From contig NC_088309.1 of the NCBI RefSeq assembly GCF_910592395.1, positions 18,666,599 through 18,730,598 on the forward strand: 64,000 nucleotides of DNA, written 5' to 3'. Source of the stretch: Lineus longissimus (lineage: Eukaryota > Nemertea > Pilidiophora > Heteronemertea > Lineidae). The notes below the pieces were generated by a model. The model ran no database searches and was not told the DNA's origin. It saw only the letters and a list, made by a program, of their open reading frames with translations. Below, piece after piece: positions 1-9,769 of the stretch. The translations under genes and the position numbers were made by a program. How positions within the stretch are numbered: position 1 is the first letter of the stretch; each line of letters starts with the position of its first letter.

Positions 1-254
1 CAGAGTTCTGAGTATAGCGTACCAGGGCCGTAGCCGAGCTGACATCACATTGGAAGTCATGAAGGGTTTAGTTCGGTTGCAGCACAAACGATGAGAGCTT
101 TGAATTTTCTGGAGTAGATTTCATTGGGGTTACGACTGAGGAAACGGATTTACATTGCATTGTTAAATGAAGTTAAAAAGTAGTAAATACCATGACCTAA
201 TTCGAAAAAGTTACTTTCTGTCTCCTTGATTCTGTCTTCATCGTTAAAACATAC
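1..254 (-). other. Gene A intron 2 and possible start of exon 3
   Basis: This stretch follows the exon 2 donor. In genes B and C exon 3 starts by completing an Arg codon (AG|G or AG|A) followed by x-Leu. A TATACTCAG acceptor at 16-8, followed by AACTCTG, would give R-T-L in the same way, placing exon 3 at nt 7 to 1 and beyond. The alternative acceptor TTTCCTCAG near 143-151 gives a frame that stops after about 25 codons. The nt 7 start is preferred but weak. Confidence 0.35.
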
Positions 255-3200
255 CTTGAATAGTTGACAAGTTTGGCGAACTTCTCATGTTGTTCTGTGT
301 CGTCGCCCTTGACGCGTCTGGCAGCAGCCTTCGTTCCACCGTACCGACACTCGAACACCAAGTTTCGACCATTCCCAACCACCAAACAGTCCAACATCTG
401 CACATTCTTTTCCCCGAGGTTAATTTCACTCTTGAGAGCCCATAGTTTGCATATCGTCGACGAGAAAGCGGGAATGAGTTCGAGTAGGTTTCTCTGCTCA
501 GAAAGTCTGCTGTGATGGATGATTTCTATGTGTTGAAGGATGTCCACAAAACGCTGGTGTGCCTCTGTGACCTGGCTGGACAACTGATCGCAGATGGCAT
601 TGCCGAACTCTTCGACGTTTATCATATCCAGGAGTCTCCTAATCGTGCTCTTGCACCAGTTTTCGTGCGCCACGGTGCGCGGTGCCTGGAAGTGCTCGTA
701 GGCGAAATCTTCAAAGGCAAAGTAGATACGATTATGGAGAGTCTTCCTGAGGATATCTTTACTAAATGATTTGGAGGATGGCGCTGTTAGAACGATCTGG
801 TAACATGACTCTAACTGCGACCGGAGATCACCAATGCCGTTAAGGTTACGACAGTCTTCAAGCAGTCCACAGATCTGGGTCTTCACCTCCTTTTCAATGG
901 TTTCAAGTAACCCAGACACAGCACCTTTACCAGTGATCTCGTCACTGACTGTGTTCAGCAGGAACACAGAGAGCTGTTCTCTGTATTGCTTGGTCTTAGA
1001 ACATGACCAGGTTTTGCCTGAGCAGTCTGAATCATGATAGAGTTGTAGATTCCCACCCTTTGTGACAATGTACTCCTTTCGAGTATCAATAATCATCCGA
1101 ATAGATTCATACAGGTGATGCCTTTGATCCTTAATGTAAGATGTAATTTTTTCGACAACGCTTCCTTCGATTTTCTGGCTCTCCTTCATCTTCGCGCTGA
1201 ATTCCTTCCAAGCCCGTTGAGTTAGGAACTTATCAGACACGATGAAATCAAATGTCCGCGTAGCAAATGCATATAGAGTCGACACGGTGTTCTTCAGATG
1301 CTGATCCACACAATCCTGAAAATGGAGAATCATGTGCGCGACCAGCCTGTGAAATTCATTGACGAATTTCTCGTTTTCGTGTGATATTGGTTTACTATGT
1401 CGTGACTTCCGAGTCGTTGTACAAGAAAGCTGAAAGAAATGGTCACATTTTTTTATATCTTGGCCCTCGCAGATTTGGCCTTTCGTCTTCAGTTTTCGAA
1501 ACACCACTTCTCCCGCCGAGAGTTTTGCCGCTTTGGGGGCTTCATCCGTTTGGTCCCTGTCTCCGTCGTCGCTTTCATATTCGTCGTCCGATGCGCGGTC
1601 AAAATTGCGTGCCATTGCGTTCCTTTCGCATTTGTTGCAGGCGAAAAGTATCTTCATATCCGGGGCCTTGTTTCTGATGAAGTTCAAAAACTTGTCGTCC
1701 TGGAATAGAGAGTATCATCTTGAGCAAAGTAGATTTGAGACTACGTTATTGTTGGTATACATACAGGGTGATCTAGAAAAAACGCAACCGGATACTTCAG
1801 CTACCAGAGGGTTAAAACCATTGATACCAGTGGATGGGCAATCTTTCTAGAAGAAGAATGATACCAAGATCGACCGATTCTGTTCAGTAGTTCTTGTAGT
1901 AGAGACGTCTTTTGTGAAACAAGGTTGGAGTCTTTTGGCCAGGTTCAATGCAGAAAAACAAATGCTTCTGTTGTAGGTTACAGATATATCGTTGGTGTGC
2001 TGAGGCCCGGCCAGGCTAACACGACCTTTACTCAGTTGCAAATGGTCACTAGGAACCTTGTCAACATTTTCACATATCAGTATTATTACCTAACATTTAA
2101 TCCAGCTACTTACTAAGTTCAATTTACCGGCACAGTTCGATTTTCCTCTGCGCGAAAGAAGCCTGTCTGTGCTTCACAAAATACGCTCAAAAACAAAAAC
2201 TACTGAGCCAAATCGGGCGATCTTTCATCTCCTAGAAAGATTCCCAATCCACTGATATCAATGGTTTTAGCCCCCTGGTAGTGGAACTATCCGGTTGCGT
2301 TTTTTCTGGACCACCTTGTATACTTTCAAAAGAAGGTGCAAAGAATGATTGGGTTTCCTGCGGCAGTTTATTCATGAAAATGGTAATCCGTCCCAGAGGG
2401 AAAGAAATATATCAGACATACTACCGGCATTGGCTTTCAGTCCCTACTTCACGGTGCATATTACAAAGCAAATAAAAAAGCCATCAAGTAAGTTGAATCA
2501 GAATAGTTTCAATACAAAGATGTCATGGCTCTTATGAAACACACTGTGTACATCAGCAAACTGACTTACTTGGTGTCTCTCTGAGGGATTGGCATCGATG
2601 ACATAGATCAGGACCTGCAGCACCCCATCTAGGCATTCCTGCACAATTTTATCCAGAGTCTCGTTCTCACTCATCCCTGGCGTATCGACGATCTGTATCC
2701 CAGACCTGAGCAGATCCGACCTGATCCCAATTTCAACAGTCTCCTCGGGCACCATATCCTGACAACAACCCACCGATGAACGACATTTGATTTCTCCCTT
2801 CAATTTCGTCCTCAATTTTGTTCCTGATACGCCTTCTTGCTGCTTCTCTCCTTTCGGTTCACCAGTCTTTTCGTACAACTGGTAATAGTTCTCCTCGCTG
2901 TATTTGATCCTAACTATCCTAGACGTGCAAGGGAGTTCCTCGACAGGGACGAGTGAACTCTCGAGTATTTCATTGATAAGCGAGGACTTCCCACTGTTTA
3001 CCTGACCGCTGACTAGAATAATGGGATCACGTTTTAGAAGTTTAATTGGCATCACTTGTTCCTCTTCGGATCTTATCCTTATCGTAACAGGATCAGCTTC
3101 GCCTAATAAATTGTATATCTTTCCGGACAACTCGGAGACGCCCTTGTAACTTCCTATGAGATTGTCTCGGTAACCTTTAAACCGTATCAAAGCAGCCTTG

Positions 3201-3274
3201 AGATCCGTGAGTAAACTTGGTTTAAAACGGTCAAGGTATTCAGCCCGACGAAAGGAACAAGTTTTCGAAGCCAT
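1..3274 (-). CDS. Gene A: GTPase-kinase fusion protein, DSTYK-like, 3' end outside window
   Basis: Partial gene on the minus strand. Exon 1 is 3274-2570 and exon 2 is 1699-255; a third exon may begin at about nt 7 and run off the window. The ATG at 3272-3274 starts a 235-codon exon with a P-loop (GQVNSGKSS, residues 90-98), a switch-I-like PCT, and G3 DTPG (197-200). The exon ends CAA|GTAAGT. Exon 2 follows TTCCAG and supplies G4 NKCE (257-260), an acidic stretch, a G5-like LSC, about 400 residues of predicted helix, and the start of a kinase N-lobe with GNGRNLVF (from 677). The usual ATP-anchoring Lys position reads AAR (Arg, about 696). Exon 2 ends AG|GTATGT, phase 2. Gene B at 9.3-16.2 kb is its closest visible paralog, in the same orientation. 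Seen: motifs and splice sites. Known: GTPase plus kinase order resembles DSTYK-type proteins. Inferred: family membership and a signalling role. Confidence 0.8.
255..1699 (-). CDS. Gene A exon 2: G4-G5, helical middle, kinase N-lobe start
   Basis: Acceptor TTCCAG (CAG at 1702-1700) starts the exon at 1699. It is 1445 nt long, 481 codons plus 2 nt. It reads DDKFLNFIRNKAP, then hydrophobic beta strand and NKCE (G4), an acidic run with DDEYESDDGD, HFFQLSC (G5-like), and a conserved block LYAFATRTFDFIVSDKFL shared with gene B. After a long helical stretch the last 55 codons form a degenerate kinase N-lobe (GNGRNLVFECRYGG, then AAARRV). The donor is AG|GTATGT at 254-249. No stop codon interrupts it. 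Confidence 0.85.
1764..2318. mobile_element. Mariner-type MITE in intron 1 of gene A
   Basis: This 555-bp sequence begins CAGGGTGATCTAG and ends CTGGACCACCTTG, is flanked on both sides by TA (1762-1763 and 2319-2320), and has inverted repeats of about 90 bp (1764-1855 against 2228-2318). It has no transposase frame, so it is non-autonomous. Its first seven bases, CAGGGTG, equal those of the full mariner-type element at 9981, but the rest of the terminus differs. It lies wholly inside the intron between gene A exons 1 and 2. Confidence 0.8.
2570..3274 (-). CDS. Gene A exon 1: GTPase G1-G3
   Basis: This exon encodes 235 aa from a true ATG. Residues 1-70 are mostly helical. The GTPase core begins near DPIILVSG, with the P-loop GQVNSGKSS and then the DTPG of G3 at 197-200. 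The segment DGVLQVLIYVIDAN precedes the splice donor and is almost the same in genes B and C. The exon ends in phase 0 at CAA|GTAAGT (donor 2569-2564). The open frame runs past the donor to 2498, but that tail is intronic because exon 2 resumes the conserved sequence. Confidence 0.85.
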
Positions 3275-5298
3275 CTTGACTCAACGGGAAATGCCGGCTG
3301 ATTTATTGTGGGTTTTTTTCAACGGAAAGGAGTACTTTTTCCCTGCGTGACTTCTACAGGTATCCTGATTGTCTTATTTCTGTTTCATCTACTTCCTTTC
3401 ATTCTGCAATTAAACAAACACGGTACATGTAGGTTAAATCAAAAATGTATGAGAAAAAATACCTAACTCCAGATTAACCAAAACGTTGCGGCATAGCATC
3501 GTAAGACCTTTTTTACCGATGAACATGACTGTACAGATGAACAAAACAAGACATCCGTCATCTCCAAACACTCTCTGAATAATTGAAATGCAAGGCATTT
3601 TCAAACAGTGCTAAATGATGTAAACACATTTTACTAATTGCCAACTTGCGGTGCATGGATTCTATTATGGCTATCATAGAATCTATAATGGGACCCGAGT
3701 GTAAAGCGTGGTTTGTGAGATAGGCCTTATAGATCCAGCCACGGGCCCATCAAAGATTCTTTGGAAACTTTTGCCAGTGTATTTACATCGAATAATTGGC
3801 CAATTGAATATCATGGCCATAAGCCAATAAATCAATAATTAAGTTCGTGTTCGTGTTATAACGTAACTGGTGATATTATCTAGCTTGGTGTTATCGCAGA
3901 AATGATTAGACTGTTCTACATATATGAGAGTTTACTTCCTTTGTGAAAACATTTCAACAAGCTTATTAGGGGCCGTTAATTGAGTATACGTACCCAGAAC
4001 GTTCCGATCTTTCACTACTGCACCCTCACACTATCACCCGTGTGCACATACGTTCACTAGAACCACGACATGACACCGTCTCCTGGTTTGGATTGATATA
4101 AGATGGCGTTTTTGATCTCAATATTGTTCGATTTCAATGAGAAAGCAATTGAATTGATAAAGAACAAGATTGAAGAGGTCAACCAATCGGGTCACTCAAA
4201 TCAAGAACATGATTGTGCAGAACGTGTTCGAACAACGATGCATATCTTCTGCATGGAATATATATAATTTATCTATATTTCATGATTTCCCGACATCAAA
4301 ACTATTTTTTGTTATTGGTGTCATCATGGTGTATAATGTAACCAGTATTTTAAAGCGAGAATGGCCAACTCACTCCGAACAGTACTTACATGTAAGCAAA
4401 AGACATCAATTAGCTTTTGACATGACCAGTATGCGTGTCCGTGAATATTCGATCATAAATCAAATTAGAGACTGTTTATCACAAAAAACCGCCTACACTA
4501 CCAAATATGGAATTGTACAAACAGTACAGAGGCTGTCCCTGTCATATCACAACCAAATTTTCATAGGGTATTTGCCACATTCATTGAAAATGTGAGGTCC
4601 ATAGCAAATAGTCTACATGTATTGTGAAATTGACGGCCGATTCAAAATTTCATGTGAACAAAATAAAATTACTAACATGAAACTACTTAGTGAAAGATTA
4701 GGCATCATGGATATAGATGTAAAATTTTCTCTCCCCATACTAATAGTACAAGTTTATTTTTGCTGGTATTAAACGTTCTTTTTTGGCAACACAAATTTCA
4801 CTTCACCGTGGGCACAACAATCATGATTTTACTTTCTCTTTTGAAAGTTTTGTTTATTCGAGAATATTTAGCTACTAGCCTGAGATGTTTAGTCAATGGA
4901 GGAATAACCAATGCGATTCATGGATGAGCAATACCCGTATCTAAATCGCAGTTCCCTTTGACAAAGTTTCCTTGTGGTACTTAAGTTTAATTTCAATTTA
5001 TTTTGGGGGTTTATAGTGGACGTCAAAATTTTTAAAGATCCACATATTTTAAGGAAAAATACGTCCATACCACGAGCTTAAAGAATATTATCCGCCTCTA
5101 ACAATAGATGCTCATAATCTTAGGTCTACTTCTGAAAGGCCTGTGATGAAAAGGGATAATAGAGATGTAAATCTGATAGCGAGACAGAAAGGGACGATGT
5201 ATAAAGCCCTTTTGGGATTGAGGGATCCGTGGCTGATATTTTTTTCTGACGGACATTTTTCTGAAAAAATCTAGCTTGGCTTATTTGAAAAAGATAAC

Positions 5299-5347
5299 GA
5301 TGCATGATGCATGATGCATGATGCATGATGCATGATGCATGATGCAT
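5299..5347. repeat. Microsatellite (GATGCAT)7
   Basis: Seven perfect copies of the heptamer GATGCAT, 49 bp. The unit contains ATGCAT, its own reverse complement, so the array can pair with itself in several registers. On the minus strand it yields a short low-complexity frame (repeated MHHASCI) that I do not consider a gene. Confidence 0.95.
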
Positions 5348-5501
5348 GAAAAATGGGATACATGTCTAGATGCAGAACCTGAAGACACATGTATCAACAT
5401 TCATCCAGCAATACATGTACACGGTATAGAGAAGAAAATGTCAAAAACTGCCTGAATGTAAACGAATGCATACAAAAAGACTGAGTCCCATAACTATGGT
5501 T

Positions 5502-5668
5502 ATTGAAAATCTTTTTGGGGCCCGAAAAGTAGTTTTGAATAATGCATTATTTAGCTTTGAGAAATCAACTCACGCGATCAGCTTATTGAAAATCTTTTGG
5601 GGCCTGAAAAGTAGTCTTCAGTCTTGAATAATGCATTCTTTAACTTTGAGAAATCAGCTCACGTGATC
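5502..5668. repeat. Diverged tandem duplication, unit about 80 bp
   Basis: Two adjacent copies share TTATTGAAAATCTTTTGGGG, then GAAAAGTAG, TTGAATAATGCATT and TTTGAGAAATCA. Copy 1 spans about 5502-5577 and copy 2 about 5583-5668. Copy 2 has a small internal insertion. Confidence 0.8.
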
Positions 5669-8600
5669 CTTTATTTCTGAAGAAATCTGTAGATGGATGC
5701 ATGTAGGTCATCGCAACTGTAAAAGGGATAGTTGGAGTGGCAGTCCGGTTCTACTGCATCTTCGTCATGAGGCGATGAAATAAAGGAAGTGTATACATGT
5801 AATTATAGCATTTCACCTACCTCCAAACAAAACCCTGGGCTTGTTCATGACATTGTTTGTTATGTCAGTGTTATGTTTTTTATGTCCAGATAGGAAAATA
5901 TCTTGGAACATTTCAAAGCTAACTTTCCCCAGTTCTATTTTTGTCAAAGTCAAGACGATCTTACGACGAATCTGATTGGCCCAACTGGCTTTAAATGTGA
6001 CAAGGAAGTAAAATATTTGTCACGTATGTCCGGTTCGTACGAGCTGATTATGTTTGTACAACATGTATCATGATACATAGGCCGACGGTATGAATGAGAG
6101 GGAAAAGTCCATTTGAATAGCCGATTATCTGGCTTTCTAGAGCGTTGTGAATGGCTTATATTCATCAAAATGAGGTAAGTTCATCTTTCTATGAATCCTT
6201 ATTGATCATAGAATCTACCGAAGTTTCTTCAGTTTCAATTTTTTTTCAGAATGAGTTCTTCCTTAAGCTGACTTCCCGATTTTCTTAATTACACTTATGT
6301 ATTTAATTAGGCCTTCCATTTAATTATCACAGGTAAGTTTGTTACGTTCTGTAGCCTTATCAATTGAAACTTGCCGATAGGCAAGGTTTTCTCCATAATC
6401 CATCTGTCGTCTGTTCACGTTCACATGTATGTTAGTGGAGGGAGATTTTTTTTCCGGGACGCCGGGATTGCCCAAAAATTCTTCTTCTCCTTCTGCTGCG
6501 TACAACCTGCCTAAAACTAGAACTTCAGTCCTGCATGTGACGGAGATGAAGCGGCTTGTCGTTTCGAGGTTTGCAGGCCAGAATTTCTGTCGTAAATCCT
6601 GGTGCAGGGGACGGTCTTGTAAGATGTGGTCTGGTGTCTGCACTGCTATCTGGCTACCCGAAAATGGCTATCGCGGGATTCGGGATAGAGGAAACTATCG
6701 TCGGGAACATTGGGGCCCTACGATCGGGAAAAAAACGGGATTTGCAGAAAATGACCAACGGGAAGCGGGATTTTCTCTTAAACAATCTATCGGGATGACC
6801 AGAACGCTTCCAAATGAGCCCTTAAAGATCATTAGACCCAAATTGTTTCTATAACGACCCTTAAAGCATGATGTGATATATTTGTAGACCAGTATTCACT
6901 ATCCCAGAAGAAACAGGCGCGGGTCCAGGGGAGTTGAGGGTCGCACGTCAACTGACGCAATCCTATAATTGATGTCCGTGATGCTTGGAAATCGCATAAA
7001 CTACATGCCTTCTAAATTTTTTAAGTTTTCTGGTTGAAATCGCACTGCATCAAACCACTTTCTAAAATTTCAAAATTTTCTCGGGCATGCCCTGGCCACG
7101 CACGCCCGAAACGGTCGCCAGCGGATGCAACTTGCACGGATAACCCTATCCGCAGAATATCCGGAGAAGGGCATATTTTTTACCCAAAATACGAAGTTAC
7201 ATGCACCTTTGGACAAAAGCTACTGTCAGCAAGTGCATTTTTAGCGGCCAAAAATTGCAACCGGGAAGTGGGATGACATTTTTTATAACGGGATTTTGGG
7301 ATAGGAACCCCCTTCACCGCCCTCCTAGCGGACGACTGAGGATCCCACTTATAGGGACTACTTCGGTCTGGGTATCACCATCTTCAAAGCCGACTGGAAA
7401 AATGTCCATCAGAAAACCAAGCGGCGCCACCAGATAATGAGTCTGGGATCATTTGGACCAATCAATTCGTTCAATGTACATGCTGTCGTAACTGTTAGTG
7501 CCAGTTCCGAGACTTCTGACATCCATTTCGTCATCATACTTATTACCAGGGGAGGGACGTGGCTGGTTCACAGGGCTTACTGGACTTTGCGCAATATTTC
7601 GCCAAAAAAGTATTCTACGCAACGGTCCCTAGGTGACTTTTCCTATTCATAATACACAGCCTGTCCATCCTAGATCGTGGTTACATGGGGAGTAATCGTT
7701 GTAAAATTAGGCCAAACGCAAAGACAGTTAACCCGGGTACCACTATGTTTACGATGCGAACAAGCCGTGTAAGTTATTATCAGCATTTTTTTCATTGAAA
7801 ATTTGCGGGTACAGCGTCAAAGGGAGCAGCATTGAACGGTAAACAGATTCACATCATATTCAGACAACGGCTTGTAACGGCCATACAGGAAACGATTCGT
7901 ATAAAAAACGGACGATCACAACTATTCGCTTGCTGAGAGTATACATTACGCGCATACATTACATTCAGACATTTGAGCTTCCAAGCTTTGAGAAAAATAA
8001 CAGGTCATGTGCGAATTTGGCATGTAATTTTGGTAATTTACGTGAGTCCAGACCTCAAGCGGTTACGGGTACACACTACATTTATTATCAAATTGCTAAT
8101 GCATTAAAAAGTTGAATTGGTCAAGTTCAGCGCCCAATAGATTTTCCCAGACGTGCCGATGAAAATCAATTTCCGGCAGATAATACAGCCCGGGGTTAGA
8201 TCTTCAAACCATAGAAATTTTGTTGTGGGCTGACCGTGATAATTACCAGGCTGGGGGTCTGAAGTTTTGGGGGTCATTTTCGACCATTTGTGACCGGTGA
8301 ATCGACTTTTCAGCCAACGAGGGGTTAATTTGGCCATTGGGACCACAAAACTTAGGCTCCTAAACTGAAACGTCGTCATCGTTTTCTTCTAATGGAAAGG
8401 AAATTCATGATTTTGATTTTTAAAAACACTTATTTATAATGGAAAACACATCCATACTGGTGACTGACACCATGTATCGAACTTGACGTACCGGGGGTAA
8501 AACATAATGGTCGCTCCCCCATTTCGCTCGTTTCGTTTCGTTGCGCAAAGTCCAGTAAGCCGGTTCACAGCGTCCAGAGTGTACACTTACCAGGCTGTAT

Positions 8601-9204
8601 ACACTATGACATTGCGCAAGTGGGCAGCTAGATATTACTGTGTATGCTGGACTAGCTCCTACACCTTGTGCGTGACTTTGATAGCGTGTTATACAGTAAT
8701 GTCCTGTCAAGTGCCGGGGGGAGGGGGATACTAATGGGTAAGCCTATATGTACTATTAAGTGACAGTTCTATCCGAAGCCATTTTTGGATCTCTAGACCC
8801 GATCGCGAACACGGAGGTAAATTCGAACAACTTGGGAACGGCTAAGCGTTGTTATTGCAAAAGGACAAACTAAGATAAAAAAGCTGTTTGAGATATAAGT
8901 CGAATCTTTTGAGTTTTTTCATACAACTCCTAATCACCGGATTCTCCACGAATGCTATTTTCGTCGCGTGTTCAGTGTTTTAAACACGAACACGTACAGT
9001 ATAAGCCGTGTATCACTACTACAAAAACCTTGGTGGGCAAGATTTAGATCCATTTGATCAGACTCCTTTCGCTAAAGTACTAAAGAAACTGCTACATCGT
9101 ATGAGTCCGATAGTTAAACAACTACTTATTGGAAATCCTGATAGAACTCGGCTGATATAATACATGTATATATTGAAAAGTGTTTTTTTCGCGTCCGTCA
9201 AGTT

Positions 9205-9210
9205 TTTATT
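9205..9210 (-). terminator. Polyadenylation signal of gene B
   Basis: AATAAA on the minus strand (tttatt at 9205-9210), about 105 nt downstream of the gene B stop codon. It is the first canonical signal after the stop. I could not fix the cleavage site. Confidence 0.5.
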
Positions 9211-9313
9211 TTCAACCACGTTAATTTTTTAACGCTGCAAAGAATCTTGCAGGCTAACACGATGAAATTTCGAGGATCATCAATGATCTAACGTATGTGA
9301 TTTTTAAACTAGA

Positions 9314-9769
9314 CTACATTCTTGTGTACAGATCTTCCAAATATTCATGAAGCTCACTGATAGTCATTCTTTGACTACTTTCAAGCACAATGTTTCGCTG
9401 AACCAAGCTTGTCAGACCAATCTGTTCCATTCCCGACTGCAGGCTGTTCAGTTGTCTTTTGATCTCCTCCAGTAATTCACGTTGGACCCTATATGTATTG
9501 CTGAGTATCGTATTTTGAATGTCACCTATGGATTTCTTTTGAGCAAAAGATGGCCGAATGAACTTCCCGATAGAGAGGAGCCAAATGAGTATAACGCAGC
9601 TGTACGTATCGTAGGTGCTACATGTAGGCTGGTTGGTCGTTTGGTGATTATCATCATTGTTGATCGCTTCTGGAGCGAAGTGGAAAGGCGGCTCATCATC
9701 TGGCTCAGGGTATGGGGTGTCAAGAGATTTCGATTTAGTCAGATCAATCTTTGGTTGCCATTGTCGTAG
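9314..9769 (-). CDS. Gene B exon 4: kinase C-lobe and C-terminus
   Basis: Acceptor CAATTCCAG (CAG at 9772-9770) opens a 151-codon exon ending in TAG at 9316-9314. The sequence has PPFHFAPEA (APE motif) and then YDTYSCVILIWLLSIGKFIRPSFA, which closely matches gene C exon 4 (PPFHFAPEAY, then YDAYSMAIITWLLVIGKFIRPRFA). It starts inside the exon with no ATG, so simple ORF calling misses it. It ends SSQRMTISELHEYLEDLYTRM. Confidence 0.9.
   Translation of the reverse strand, partial: LRQWQPKIDLTKSKSLDTPYPEPDDEPPFHFAPEAINNDDNHQTTNQPTCSTYDTYSCVILIWLLSIGKFIRPSFAQKKSIGDIQNTILSNTYRVQRELLEEIKRQLNSLQSGMEQIGLTSLVQRNIVLESSQRMTISELHEYLEDLYTRM

Larger units (their letters stand above)
3275..9204. other. Intergenic region between gene A start and gene B end
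   Basis: I see no supported gene here. Open frames are short, lack conserved motifs and look random. The stretch holds a 7-bp microsatellite (5299-5347), an 80-bp direct duplication (5502-5668) and a 21-bp inverted repeat (7573-7593 with 8541-8561) whose arms are about 950 bp apart. The upstream regulatory region of gene A should lie just above 3275, but I see no TATA box or other clear core promoter. Confidence 0.6.

Noticed and set aside
107-151. Acceptor TTTCCTCAG near 143-151 as start of gene A exon 3
   Set aside because: It has a good pyrimidine tract, but the frame stops after about 25 codons and the sequence does not resemble exon 3 of genes B and C.
5126-5347. 73-codon minus-strand frame starting MHHASCIMHHASC
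   Set aside because: Its start is the translated GATGCAT microsatellite; the remainder has no motif.
9482-9769. 95-codon plus-strand open frame
   Set aside because: It is the antisense shadow of gene B exon 4, which has conserved kinase motifs on the minus strand.
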